Of a stretch of DNA of 64,000 bases, positions 8,548 through 15,390 are shown in pieces. This DNA comes from Thermopetrobacter sp964430935 (lineage in GTDB: Bacteria; Pseudomonadota; Alphaproteobacteria; Rhizobiales; Aestuariivirgaceae): NCBI GenBank assembly GCA_964430935.1, contig CAYSHK010000036.1, positions 1 through 64,000 of the forward strand. The letters run 5' to 3'. The translations under genes and the position numbers were made by a program. Numbering within the stretch: position 1 is the stretch's first letter; every line of letters starts with the position of its first letter. The notes under the pieces are model-generated. The model ran no database searches. It worked only from the letters and a program-made list of their open reading frames with translations, and was not told the DNA's origin.

Positions 8548-8886
8548 GTGAAAAAGATCGAGGCGATCATCAAGCCGTTCAAGCTGGACGAGGTCAAGGA
8601 AGCCTTGCAGGACGTGGGCGTTCAGGGCATAACCGTGATCGAGGCCAAGGGCTTCGGGCGCCAGAAGGGGCATACGGAGCTCTACCGTGGCGCAGAATAC
8701 GTCATCGACTTCCTGCCCAAGGTGAAGGTCGAGATCATCCTGTCCGACGACATGGTGGAAAAGGCCGTCGAAGCGATCCAGAACGCGGCCCGTACGGGGC
8801 GCATCGGCGACGGCAAGATCTTCATCTCCGACATTCAGGAAGTAATACGCATCCGCACCGGAGAGACCGGTCCCGACGCGCTCTGA
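8548..8886 (+). CDS. glnB: Nitrogen regulatory protein PII
   Basis: Trimeric signal protein that senses 2-oxoglutarate, ATP/ADP and, through uridylylation, glutamine; it controls glutamine synthetase adenylylation and Ntr signalling. The product is 112 residues, the standard length. The uridylylation site Tyr51 is present in the T-loop (ELYRGAEYVIDF), as are the family KKIEAIIKPFKLDEVK start and the C-loop region RTGRIGDGKIF. The start is the GTG at 8548, supported by GCAGGA just upstream and by exact family length; an ATG further up would add an unrelated extension. It is first in the glnBA pair behind a sigma-54 promoter. Confidence 0.97.
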   Translation: MKKIEAIIKPFKLDEVKEALQDVGVQGITVIEAKGFGRQKGHTELYRGAEYVIDFLPKVKVEIILSDDMVEKAVEAIQNAARTGRIGDGKIFISDIQEVIRIRTGETGPDAL

Positions 8887-8891
8887 GGCGC

Positions 8892-8919
8892 CCGGGAGGG
8901 CGGACCCCGGCGGTTTTTT
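8892..8919 (+). terminator. Hairpin and T-run between glnB and glnA
   Basis: A short stem (CCGGG 8892-8896 with CCCGG 8906-8910) is followed within a few bases by TTTTTT (8914-8919). It may act as a partial terminator that lowers read-through from glnB into glnA. The stem is only 5 bp, so strength is uncertain. Confidence 0.4.
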
Positions 8920-8934
8920 CAGAGGGGACAGGGC

Positions 8935-8950
8935 TGGCACCGCCGGTGCC
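8935..8950 (+). promoter_or_regulatory. Possible second sigma-54 element before glnA
   Basis: TGGCACC-GCCG-GTGCC has a perfect TGGCAC -24 half and a GC dinucleotide at the correct -12 spacing (8948-8949), but G replaces the first T of the TTGC box. The same bases form part of a GC-rich hairpin (8932-8954), so the resemblance may be incidental. Confidence 0.4.
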
Positions 8951-9002
8951 GGCCATGTCATGGGAGCAACCACGACAATCCAACAGCAAAGCGAGGCAAG
9001 AC

Positions 9003-10424
9003 ATGGCCAAGAAGGAAGCCACGGCTGAGTCCGTGCTACAGGAGATCAAGGACAAGGACATCAAGTTCGTCGATCTGCGGTTCAGCGATCCGCGCGGCAA
9101 GATGCAGCATCTGACCATGGACGTCTCGGCCATCGACGAGGACGCCATGGCCGACGGCATCATGTTCGACGGCTCCTCGATCGAGGGCTGGAAGGCGATC
9201 AACGAGTCCGACATGGTTCTGATGCCCGATCCGGAGACCGCGCATGTGGATCCGTTCTACGCGCAGCCCACCCTGGGCATCTTCTGCGACATTCTGGAGC
9301 CGGGCACCGGCGAGGGCTACGGCCGTGATCCGCGGATGACCGCGAAGCGCGCCGAGGCCTACCTGAAGCAGACGGGTGTCGGCGACACCGCCTACTTCGG
9401 TCCCGAGGCCGAGTTCTTCATGTTCGACGACGTGCGCTTCGCCGCGGAGCCCTACGACTGCTTCTTCCATCTCGACGACGTCGAGCTGCCGAAGAACACC
9501 GGCGCCGAGTACGAGACGGGCAACATGGGCCACCGTCCGCGCACCAAGGGCGGCTACTTCCCGATCAATCCGGTGGACTCCGCCCAGGACATCCGCTCCG
9601 AGATGGTCGCGGTGATGAACGATCTGGGTCTCGATCCCGAGAAGCACCACCACGAGGTGGGCGCCGCGCAGCACGAGCTGGGCATCAAGTTCGACACCCT
9701 GACCCGCATCGCCGACAAGCTCCAGCTCTACAAGTACGTGGTGCACAACGTCGCCCAGGCCTACGGCAAGACGGCGACCTTCATGCCGAAGCCGGTCTAT
9801 GGCGACAACGGCACCGGCATGCATGTCCACCAGTCGATCTGGAAGGACGGCAAGCCGGTCTTCGCCGGCAACGAGTACGCCGACCTGTCCAAGGAGTGCC
9901 TGTACTACATCGGCGGCATCATCAAGCACGCCAAGACGCTGAACGCCTTCACCAACCCGTCCACCAACTCCTACAAGCGTCTGGTACCGGGCTACGAGGC
10001 GCCGGTGATGCTGGCCTACTCCGCCCGTAACCGTTCGGCCTCCTGCCGCATTCCGCACGTGGCGTCCCCAAGCGCCAAACGTGTCGAAGTCCGTTTTCCC
10101 GATCCGACCGCCAATCCCTACCTGGCCTTCGCCGCCATGCTGATGGCCGGTCTGGACGGCATCCTGAACAGGATCGATCCGGGCGAGGCCCTGGACAAGG
10201 ACCTCTACGACCTGCCGCCGGAGGAGGAGAAGAAGATCCCGCAGGTCTGCGGCAGCCTCCGCGAGGCCCTGGAGAATCTGGAGCGCGACCACGACTTCCT
10301 GCTGGCCGGTGGCGTATTCTCCAAGGACCAGATCGATGCCTATCTCGAGCTGAAGTGGGAGGAGGTCGTCCGCTTCGAGCACACCCCGCATCCGGTCGAG
10401 TTCGACATGTACTACTCCGTCTGA
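9003..10424 (+). CDS. glnA: Glutamine synthetase, type I
   Basis: Dodecameric cytoplasmic enzyme that makes glutamine from glutamate, ammonia and ATP. The 473-residue product has the GSI features: FDGSSIEGW near the start, the metal and glutamate-binding PEAEFFMF and HHEVGAAQHE segments, the ammonia/glutamate flap NPSTNSYKRLVPGYEAP, and the adenylylation tyrosine in KDLYDLPPEE (Tyr402 by my count, equivalent to Tyr397), so it should be controlled by GlnE and PII. The start at 9003 follows a GAGG Shine-Dalgarno. It lies 116 bases after glnB and ends in a clear terminator. Confidence 0.98.
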   Translation: MAKKEATAESVLQEIKDKDIKFVDLRFSDPRGKMQHLTMDVSAIDEDAMADGIMFDGSSIEGWKAINESDMVLMPDPETAHVDPFYAQPTLGIFCDILEPGTGEGYGRDPRMTAKRAEAYLKQTGVGDTAYFGPEAEFFMFDDVRFAAEPYDCFFHLDDVELPKNTGAEYETGNMGHRPRTKGGYFPINPVDSAQDIRSEMVAVMNDLGLDPEKHHHEVGAAQHELGIKFDTLTRIADKLQLYKYVVHNVAQAYGKTATFMPKPVYGDNGTGMHVHQSIWKDGKPVFAGNEYADLSKECLYYIGGIIKHAKTLNAFTNPSTNSYKRLVPGYEAPVMLAYSARNRSASCRIPHVASPSAKRVEVRFPDPTANPYLAFAAMLMAGLDGILNRIDPGEALDKDLYDLPPEEEKKIPQVCGSLREALENLERDHDFLLAGGVFSKDQIDAYLELKWEEVVRFEHTPHPVEFDMYYSV

Positions 10425-10446
10425 CCGGACGGGCATCCGCAATTCC

Positions 10447-10475
10447 GGGCCGGGGCGTCAGCTCCGGCCCTTTCT
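10447..10475 (+). terminator. Rho-independent terminator of glnA
   Basis: GGGCCGG (10447-10453) pairs with CCGGCCC (10464-10470), with extra pairing in the loop side, followed by TTTCT. It is about 22 bases past the glnA stop. Confidence 0.8.
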
Positions 10476-10516
10476 GTTCCGGATCTCGGCCAACCGCAAC
10501 CGGGAGGCATGGGCGC

Positions 10517-11239
10517 ATGCTGGACCTGTCGCAATTCGACATTCTCTCCTTCGACTGCTACGGCACGCTGATCGACTGGGAAACCGGCATCTGGGACGCC
10601 TTTCAGCCCGTTCTCATGGAGAACGGCCGGGACGACATCGGCCGCGGCGAGCTGCTGGAGGCCTTCGCGGAGGAGGAGAGCCGTCTCGAGGCGGAACATC
10701 CCGCCCTGCCCTACGACCGAATTCTCGAGCTGACGCACGCCGCGCTGACCCGGCGGTTCGGACTGTCCGGATCCGCCGATCTGGATCGCGCCTTCGGAGC
10801 CTCGCTTCCGCACTGGCCGGCATTTCCGGACACCGCGGAAGCCCTGCGCGTGCTCGCGCGCCGCTACCGCCTCGTCATCCTGTCGAACGTCCACAGAGCG
10901 GGATTTGCCGCGTCCAACCGGAAGCTGGGAGTGCGGTTCGATGCCGTCCTCACGGCGCAGGACATCGGCTCCTACAAGCCCGACCCCGCGAACTTCCGCC
11001 ATCTCGTCGGCCATGTCCGGGAGAGATGGGGGGTGGGGCCGGAGCGCATTCTCCATGTCGCGCAAAGCCTGTTCCACGACCATGTTCCGGCCGCCGCGGC
11101 CGGCCTCGCCCGGATCTGGATCGACCGTCAGGGGCTTTCCCGGGGTGGATCGTGGGGCGCCACGGCGCGGGTCGAAAGCGTGCCGGAGCCGCTGGCGGTC
11201 CATCCCGATCTCGCTTCCTTCGTCTCCGGCATCGCATAG
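10517..11239 (+). CDS. HAD-superfamily hydrolase, haloacid dehalogenase type II-like
   Basis: A 240-residue HAD hydrolase. The nucleophile motif is FDCYGTLIDWE (Asp at residue 12), followed by the helical cap, motif II LSNVHRAGF and motif III YKPDPANF. The overall pattern matches the (S)-2-haloacid dehalogenase type II group. Members of this group often have unknown natural substrates, so dehalogenase activity should not be assumed. The start at 10517 follows GGGAGG. It stands after the glnA terminator and no pathway partner is adjacent. Confidence 0.82.
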   Translation: MLDLSQFDILSFDCYGTLIDWETGIWDAFQPVLMENGRDDIGRGELLEAFAEEESRLEAEHPALPYDRILELTHAALTRRFGLSGSADLDRAFGASLPHWPAFPDTAEALRVLARRYRLVILSNVHRAGFAASNRKLGVRFDAVLTAQDIGSYKPDPANFRHLVGHVRERWGVGPERILHVAQSLFHDHVPAAAAGLARIWIDRQGLSRGGSWGATARVESVPEPLAVHPDLASFVSGIA

Positions 11240-11347
11240 CGCGGCGGAGGCCTTTTCCATTCTTTTTCGCATCCCGCCCTTGCCAGATGCGCCGGGGGGA
11301 CTATCTTCGCGGAAACCCTTCCGATGGACAGCGGGGAATTGCGACAC

Positions 11348-11902
11348 ATGAAGAAGATCGAATGGCTTTTCGAGGGTTTCCTCTGGAATTCGCGACTGGT
11401 GGTCCTGATCGCCGTCATGGCGTCGCTGGCCGTTTCGTTCGCCATATTCTTCATCGCCACGGTGGACGTCTGGTTCATGCTCGTCCACCTTCTCGACTAC
11501 GCGGATCTGCCGGAAAGCGATCGCGCCATCCTGCACGACCAGACGATCAAGCACGTGGTGCAGGTGATCGACGGCTATCTGCTGGCCACCGTGCTTCTGA
11601 TCTTCTCCCTGGGCATCTACGAGCTGTTCATATCCAGGATCGACCAGGCGGACGAGGCATCGGCGTCGCGCATTCTCTCCGTGCGCAACCTCGACGACCT
11701 GAAGAACCGGCTCGCCAAGGTCATTCTCATGATTCTGGTGGTGAAGTTCTTCGAACATGCCATCAGCATGAAGTTCGAGAGCCCCATGGACATGCTCAGT
11801 TTCGCCGGCGGCATCGCGCTCATCGGGCTGGCCCTGTACCTCACGCACGCGGCGGAGAAACAGGGGCATGCGGTGACGCCACCGCCCCGCAGGGAGGAGT
11901 GA
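11348..11902 (+). CDS. UPF0114 (YqhA-like) membrane protein
   Basis: A 184-residue inner membrane protein. About four hydrophobic segments are visible (around residues 15-40, 70-95, 125-145 and 150-170), with the family signature IYELFISRID...LDDLKNRLAKVILMILVVKFFEHA in the middle. Its function is not known. The start at 11348 (MKKIEWLFEG) is preferred, with GGGGAA upstream; an ATG at 11324 would add eight residues. It lies between a HAD hydrolase and a sigma-like factor but is not clearly co-transcribed with either. Confidence 0.85.
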   Translation: MKKIEWLFEGFLWNSRLVVLIAVMASLAVSFAIFFIATVDVWFMLVHLLDYADLPESDRAILHDQTIKHVVQVIDGYLLATVLLIFSLGIYELFISRIDQADEASASRILSVRNLDDLKNRLAKVILMILVVKFFEHAISMKFESPMDMLSFAGGIALIGLALYLTHAAEKQGHAVTPPPRREE

Positions 11903-11966
11903 GGCGTTCCGAGGGAAGCCACTGGCGCTTGAAACATCCCCCTCCCCCGCCCAGATAAGACTCGAG

Positions 11967-11982
11967 GTTATCGGTTCATAAC
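11967..11982. repeat. Short inverted repeat before the sigma-like gene
   Basis: GTTAT and ATAAC flank CGGTTC immediately upstream of the ribosome binding site of the gene at 12003. It could be an operator for the orphan sigma-like factor, but a 5-bp repeat of this kind can also arise by chance. Confidence 0.25.
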
Positions 11983-12002
11983 AACGGAAAGGAGCGAGGG
12001 AC

Positions 12003-12632
12003 ATGACCGGGCCAGACTGGGATGGCATCGTCGCGGGGGACCGCAAGGCCTTCGACGCGTTCGTGGAATCGGAGATGAACGGCCTCCTCGAGGCGGCCAG
12101 GCACGAAGTCGCCTACTACGAGGACGTCGGAGACTTCCCGCCCCGGTACATGACTCCCGAGGAGCTGGTCGGCGAGGCGATGATCCAGGCCTGGGACCAT
12201 CGGGCGAAGAAGCCGAAGGGAATGAGCCCGAGGGCGTGGCTCTATGCCATGCTTTTCCAGGCTGCTGACAGGCTCGCCGCGCGCCGTCGCGAGATCCAGG
12301 CGCACGAGACGCTCTCCACCGAGCAGAGGATTCCCGACGATCCGCTCGTTCTCGATCCCGTCTACGACGACGACGAGGAGTTCTACGAGTGGTTCCAGCC
12401 CGACGAGGCCTTGAAGTGGGAGGACGTCATTCCGTCCGATGTAATCGCTCCCGAGCAGCTGCTCGCCGTCTGCGAGAGCGAACCGGCCCGTCTGAAGCCC
12501 GAGGAACGCCGGGCCGCCCTGCTCTATTTCCGGCTCGGCTTCTCGATGGAAGAAGTGTGCCGTGTGCTGGGCCGGCCCGTGGAGGAGACGGGCAGGCTGC
12601 TCGAAAGGGCCCGCGACGCCGTTCGCGGTTGA
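12003..12632 (+). CDS. Sigma-70 family (ECF-like) factor, orphan
   Basis: A 209-residue protein resembling a small sigma factor. A degenerate sigma-2-like region spans about residues 1-95 (AFDAFVESEMNGLLEAA..., then LVGEAMIQAWDHRAK and SPRAWLYAMLFQAADRLAARRRE). A strongly acidic linker with a DDDEEFYEWFQPDE stretch follows at about 115-140. The end, at about 160-209, is a sigma-4-like helix-turn-helix (LKPEERRAALLYFRLGFSMEEVCRVLGRPVEETGRLLERA). The start is supported by GGAG and GAGG upstream. No anti-sigma gene is next to it, which is unusual for an ECF factor. What it controls is unknown. Confidence 0.68.
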   Translation: MTGPDWDGIVAGDRKAFDAFVESEMNGLLEAARHEVAYYEDVGDFPPRYMTPEELVGEAMIQAWDHRAKKPKGMSPRAWLYAMLFQAADRLAARRREIQAHETLSTEQRIPDDPLVLDPVYDDDEEFYEWFQPDEALKWEDVIPSDVIAPEQLLAVCESEPARLKPEERRAALLYFRLGFSMEEVCRVLGRPVEETGRLLERARDAVRG

Positions 12633-12641
12633 CGGTTTCCG

Positions 12642-12673
12642 GCCCCCGCCACGGACACCGGCGGGGGCGTTTC
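12642..12673 (+). terminator. Hairpin after the sigma-like gene
   Basis: GCCCCCGCC (12642-12650) and GGCGGGGGC (12660-12668) form a perfect 9-bp stem with a 9-base loop, followed by GTTT. The T-run is short. It separates the sigma-like gene from the permease gene. Confidence 0.55.
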
Positions 12674-12689
12674 CCTGCGGAGGTGGATC

Positions 12690-14009
12690 ATGGGTGCGCA
12701 ACGGACGCGGGCGGGCGGCGGGAAGGCTCTGGGGCTTCTGGAGCTCATCGCCCTGGGGGTCGGCGGCATGATCGGCGGCGGCATCTTCTCGATGCTCGGG
12801 CTGGCGGTCTCCATCACGGGCCATGCGGCTCCCTTCGCCTTTCTCATCGGCTCTTTCGTGGCCTTCTTCGCGGGCTATTCCTACATCCGGCTGGCGCTGA
12901 CTTTCCGCAACGACGGAGCAAGCTACATCTATCTGCGCCGGGCCTTTCCGAACCGTCCGGAAATCTCCTGCATGACGGGCTGGACGGTCACGATCGGATA
13001 CGTCGGCACGCTCGCGCTCTACGCCTTCACTTTCGGCGCCTACGGTTCCGACCTGATCGGCAGATCCGGAGATCCCTCCATCCGCATGGCCATGTCCATC
13101 GGCGTTCTGCTGTTCTTCCTGTTCGTGAATCTGCGTGGGGCGCGCACCACCGGCCACACGGAGGATCTCGTGGTCTACGCCAAGATCCTGATCCTCGCCG
13201 TGTTCGCCGTGGCGGGGCTGCAGACGGTCAGGCACGACAATCTCTTTCCCCTGTTCGACAAGGGCGTCGATTCCGTCTTCATGGCCGGCGCCCTGATCTT
13301 CGTCGCCTTCGAGGGATTCCAGCTCATAACCAACTCTGTGTCCGAAACCCGGGATCCCGACCGCAACATTCCCCGCGGCATCTACGGAGCCATAGCCATC
13401 ACGTCCGCGATCTACATCCTGCTCGCCGTGGTGGCCATCGGCAATCTGCCCGTCGACCGGCTCGTCAAGGCGGAGGAGTACGCCCTTGCCGAGGCCGCGC
13501 GCCCGGTGCTGGGAGAGGCAGGCGTGATCCTCGTGGGCATCGCGGCCCTGCTGGCCACTTCCTCCGCCATCAACGCCACCGTCTTCGGCTCGGCGCGGAT
13601 GATGGCGGAAATGGCCGTGGAGGGACGCATGCCCGCGTATCTCGCGGCGCGCAATGCAGACAACGTCCCCTGGCTGGCCACCATCACCCTCATCGGTCTC
13701 GGTGGCGCCTTCACCGTCCTCGGCGGGCTGGAGGTCATCGCCTCCTTCTCCTCGATGACCTTCCTGCTCGTCTCGATCGGCGTCTCCGTCGCCAACTGGA
13801 GGCTGCGGGGGCAGACGCATTCGCGTGCGTGGATCATCGCCGCGGGCATCGGCCTCATGGCCACGACCGTGCTGCTGCTGGTGATCCATCTGGCCAATGA
13901 GAAGCCGACGACCCTGCTCGCCGTGGCGGGCATCTATCTCGCGGCCGGCATACCCGCCTGGCTGTACGGCCGCGGAGCCGGCGGCCGCGCGCCACGGGCG
14001 ACGAAGTGA
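12690..14009 (+). CDS. APC-family amino acid permease
   Basis: A 439-residue inner membrane transporter with about 12 hydrophobic segments. The APC hallmark is the broken helix 1, ALGVGGMIGGGIFSMLGLAV (about residues 21-40), and the conserved FVAFEGFQLITNSVSETRDPDRNIPRG segment of helix 6 to loop 7 is present. Substrate is probably an amino acid or polyamine but cannot be told from sequence. The start has an ideal GGAGG seven bases upstream. It converges with ntrX, 16 bases away. Confidence 0.88.
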   Translation: MGAQRTRAGGGKALGLLELIALGVGGMIGGGIFSMLGLAVSITGHAAPFAFLIGSFVAFFAGYSYIRLALTFRNDGASYIYLRRAFPNRPEISCMTGWTVTIGYVGTLALYAFTFGAYGSDLIGRSGDPSIRMAMSIGVLLFFLFVNLRGARTTGHTEDLVVYAKILILAVFAVAGLQTVRHDNLFPLFDKGVDSVFMAGALIFVAFEGFQLITNSVSETRDPDRNIPRGIYGAIAITSAIYILLAVVAIGNLPVDRLVKAEEYALAEAARPVLGEAGVILVGIAALLATSSAINATVFGSARMMAEMAVEGRMPAYLAARNADNVPWLATITLIGLGGAFTVLGGLEVIASFSSMTFLLVSIGVSVANWRLRGQTHSRAWIIAAGIGLMATTVLLLVIHLANEKPTTLLAVAGIYLAAGIPAWLYGRGAGGRAPRATK

Positions 14010-14025
14010 GGTCCGCCTCGCAGCC

Positions 14026-15390
14026 TCAGCCGAGTCCCAGCCCCTTGAGCTTCCTGTGCAGGGCCGACCGTTCCATGCCTATCGCCTGGGCGGTGCGGGA
14101 TATGTTTCCTGAGAACCGGGTCAGCTGCGCGGCGAGATAGGCGCGTTCGAACGATTCCCGCGCTTCGCGGAGCGGCAGCGCGAGCAGCTTCTCCATGTCG
14201 AAACCGCCGTCGTCCTGGGTCGAAGGCGGCGTGTCCTTCGGCAGCATGTCCGGCGTGATCTCGGAGGCGTCGCCCGTGCCGCAGATGATCATCAGACGCT
14301 CTATGTAGTTGCGCAGCTGGCGCACGTTGCCCGGCCATTCACGCGCCTGCAGCAGGGCCACGGCCTCCTCCGAGAGACGGCGCGGCGGCTGGCCGGACTG
14401 GCGGGAATACTGCTCCATGAAGTGCTCGATCAGAAGGGGGATGTCCTCGCGCCGTTCCGCCAGTGCCGGAACATGCAGCGGAACCACGGCGAGCCTGTGG
14501 TAGAGGTCCTCGCGGAAGGCGCGCTGCTCGATCAGCTCGGGAAGATTGCGGCTGGAGGAGGAGACGATGCGCACGTTGACGTTCACCGGCGTGTCACCGC
14601 CGACCCGGGTGAAGGTCTGGTCCACCAGCACGCGCAGCACCTTGCCCTGCGTCTCCAGGGGCATGTCCGCCACTTCGTCGATGTAGAGGGTGCCGCCATG
14701 GGCCTCCTCCAGCTTGCCGACCACCCGCCGGACGCTGCCGCCGCCCTCCGTGCCGAAGAGCTCGATCTCCATCCGCTCGGGCGACAGGGCGGCCGCGGGC
14801 AGCACGACGAAGGGGCCGTCCCGGCGCGACGACCATTCGTGCAGGGTGCGGGCGGTCAGTTCCTTGCCGGCTCCCATGGGACCGGTGATCATCACGCGGG
14901 AATTCGTCGGCGCGATCTTCCGCAGATCCTGGATGAGATGGCGGATGGCCGGGGACTCCCCGATGATGCGGGTTTCGCTTCCGGTGCGTTCCTTCAGGTC
15001 CGTGTTCTCGCGGCGCAGGCGGGAGATTTCGAGCGCCCGGTTCACCACGAGCACGAGCCTGTCGGCCTTGAACGGTTTCTCTATGTAGTCGTAGGCACCC
15101 TTCTTGATGGCCGCGACAGCGGTTTCGATATTGCCATGGCCGGAAATGATGACCACGGGAAGATCCGGGTGCTCCGACTTGATCACCTCCAGAAGCTCCA
15201 GTCCGTCGAGACGGGAACCCTGGAGCCAGATGTCCAGAATCACCAGTGCCGGCCGCCGCTTCTCGATTTCCGCAAGCGCGGAGGTGCTGTCGTGGGCCAG
15301 ACGCGGCTCGTAGCCCTCGTCCTCGAGGATGCCTCCGATCAGCTCTCGGATGTCGGCCTCGTCGTCGACTATCAGAATGTCCGCAGTCAT
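14026..15390 (-). CDS. ntrX: NtrX response regulator (NtrC family, no GAFTGA loop)
   Basis: Response regulator of the NtrY/NtrX pair, implicated in nitrogen, respiration and envelope control in alphaproteobacteria. The 454 residues comprise a receiver (phospho-acceptor Asp53 in ALVILDIW), an AAA+ domain (Walker A GPMGAGKE at about 170-177; Walker B TLYIDEVADM), and a Fis-type helix-turn-helix at the end (RTAQAIGMERSALHRKLKGLG). The sigma-54 contact loop GAFTGA is missing: ELFGTEGGGSVRRVVGKLEEA runs straight through that place. This is known for NtrX of this class and argues for a sigma-54-independent mode. Its start overlaps the ntrY stop by 4 bases. Confidence 0.95.
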   Translation of the reverse strand: MTADILIVDDEADIRELIGGILEDEGYEPRLAHDSTSALAEIEKRRPALVILDIWLQGSRLDGLELLEVIKSEHPDLPVVIISGHGNIETAVAAIKKGAYDYIEKPFKADRLVLVVNRALEISRLRRENTDLKERTGSETRIIGESPAIRHLIQDLRKIAPTNSRVMITGPMGAGKELTARTLHEWSSRRDGPFVVLPAAALSPERMEIELFGTEGGGSVRRVVGKLEEAHGGTLYIDEVADMPLETQGKVLRVLVDQTFTRVGGDTPVNVNVRIVSSSSRNLPELIEQRAFREDLYHRLAVVPLHVPALAERREDIPLLIEHFMEQYSRQSGQPPRRLSEEAVALLQAREWPGNVRQLRNYIERLMIICGTGDASEITPDMLPKDTPPSTQDDGGFDMEKLLALPLREARESFERAYLAAQLTRFSGNISRTAQAIGMERSALHRKLKGLGLG

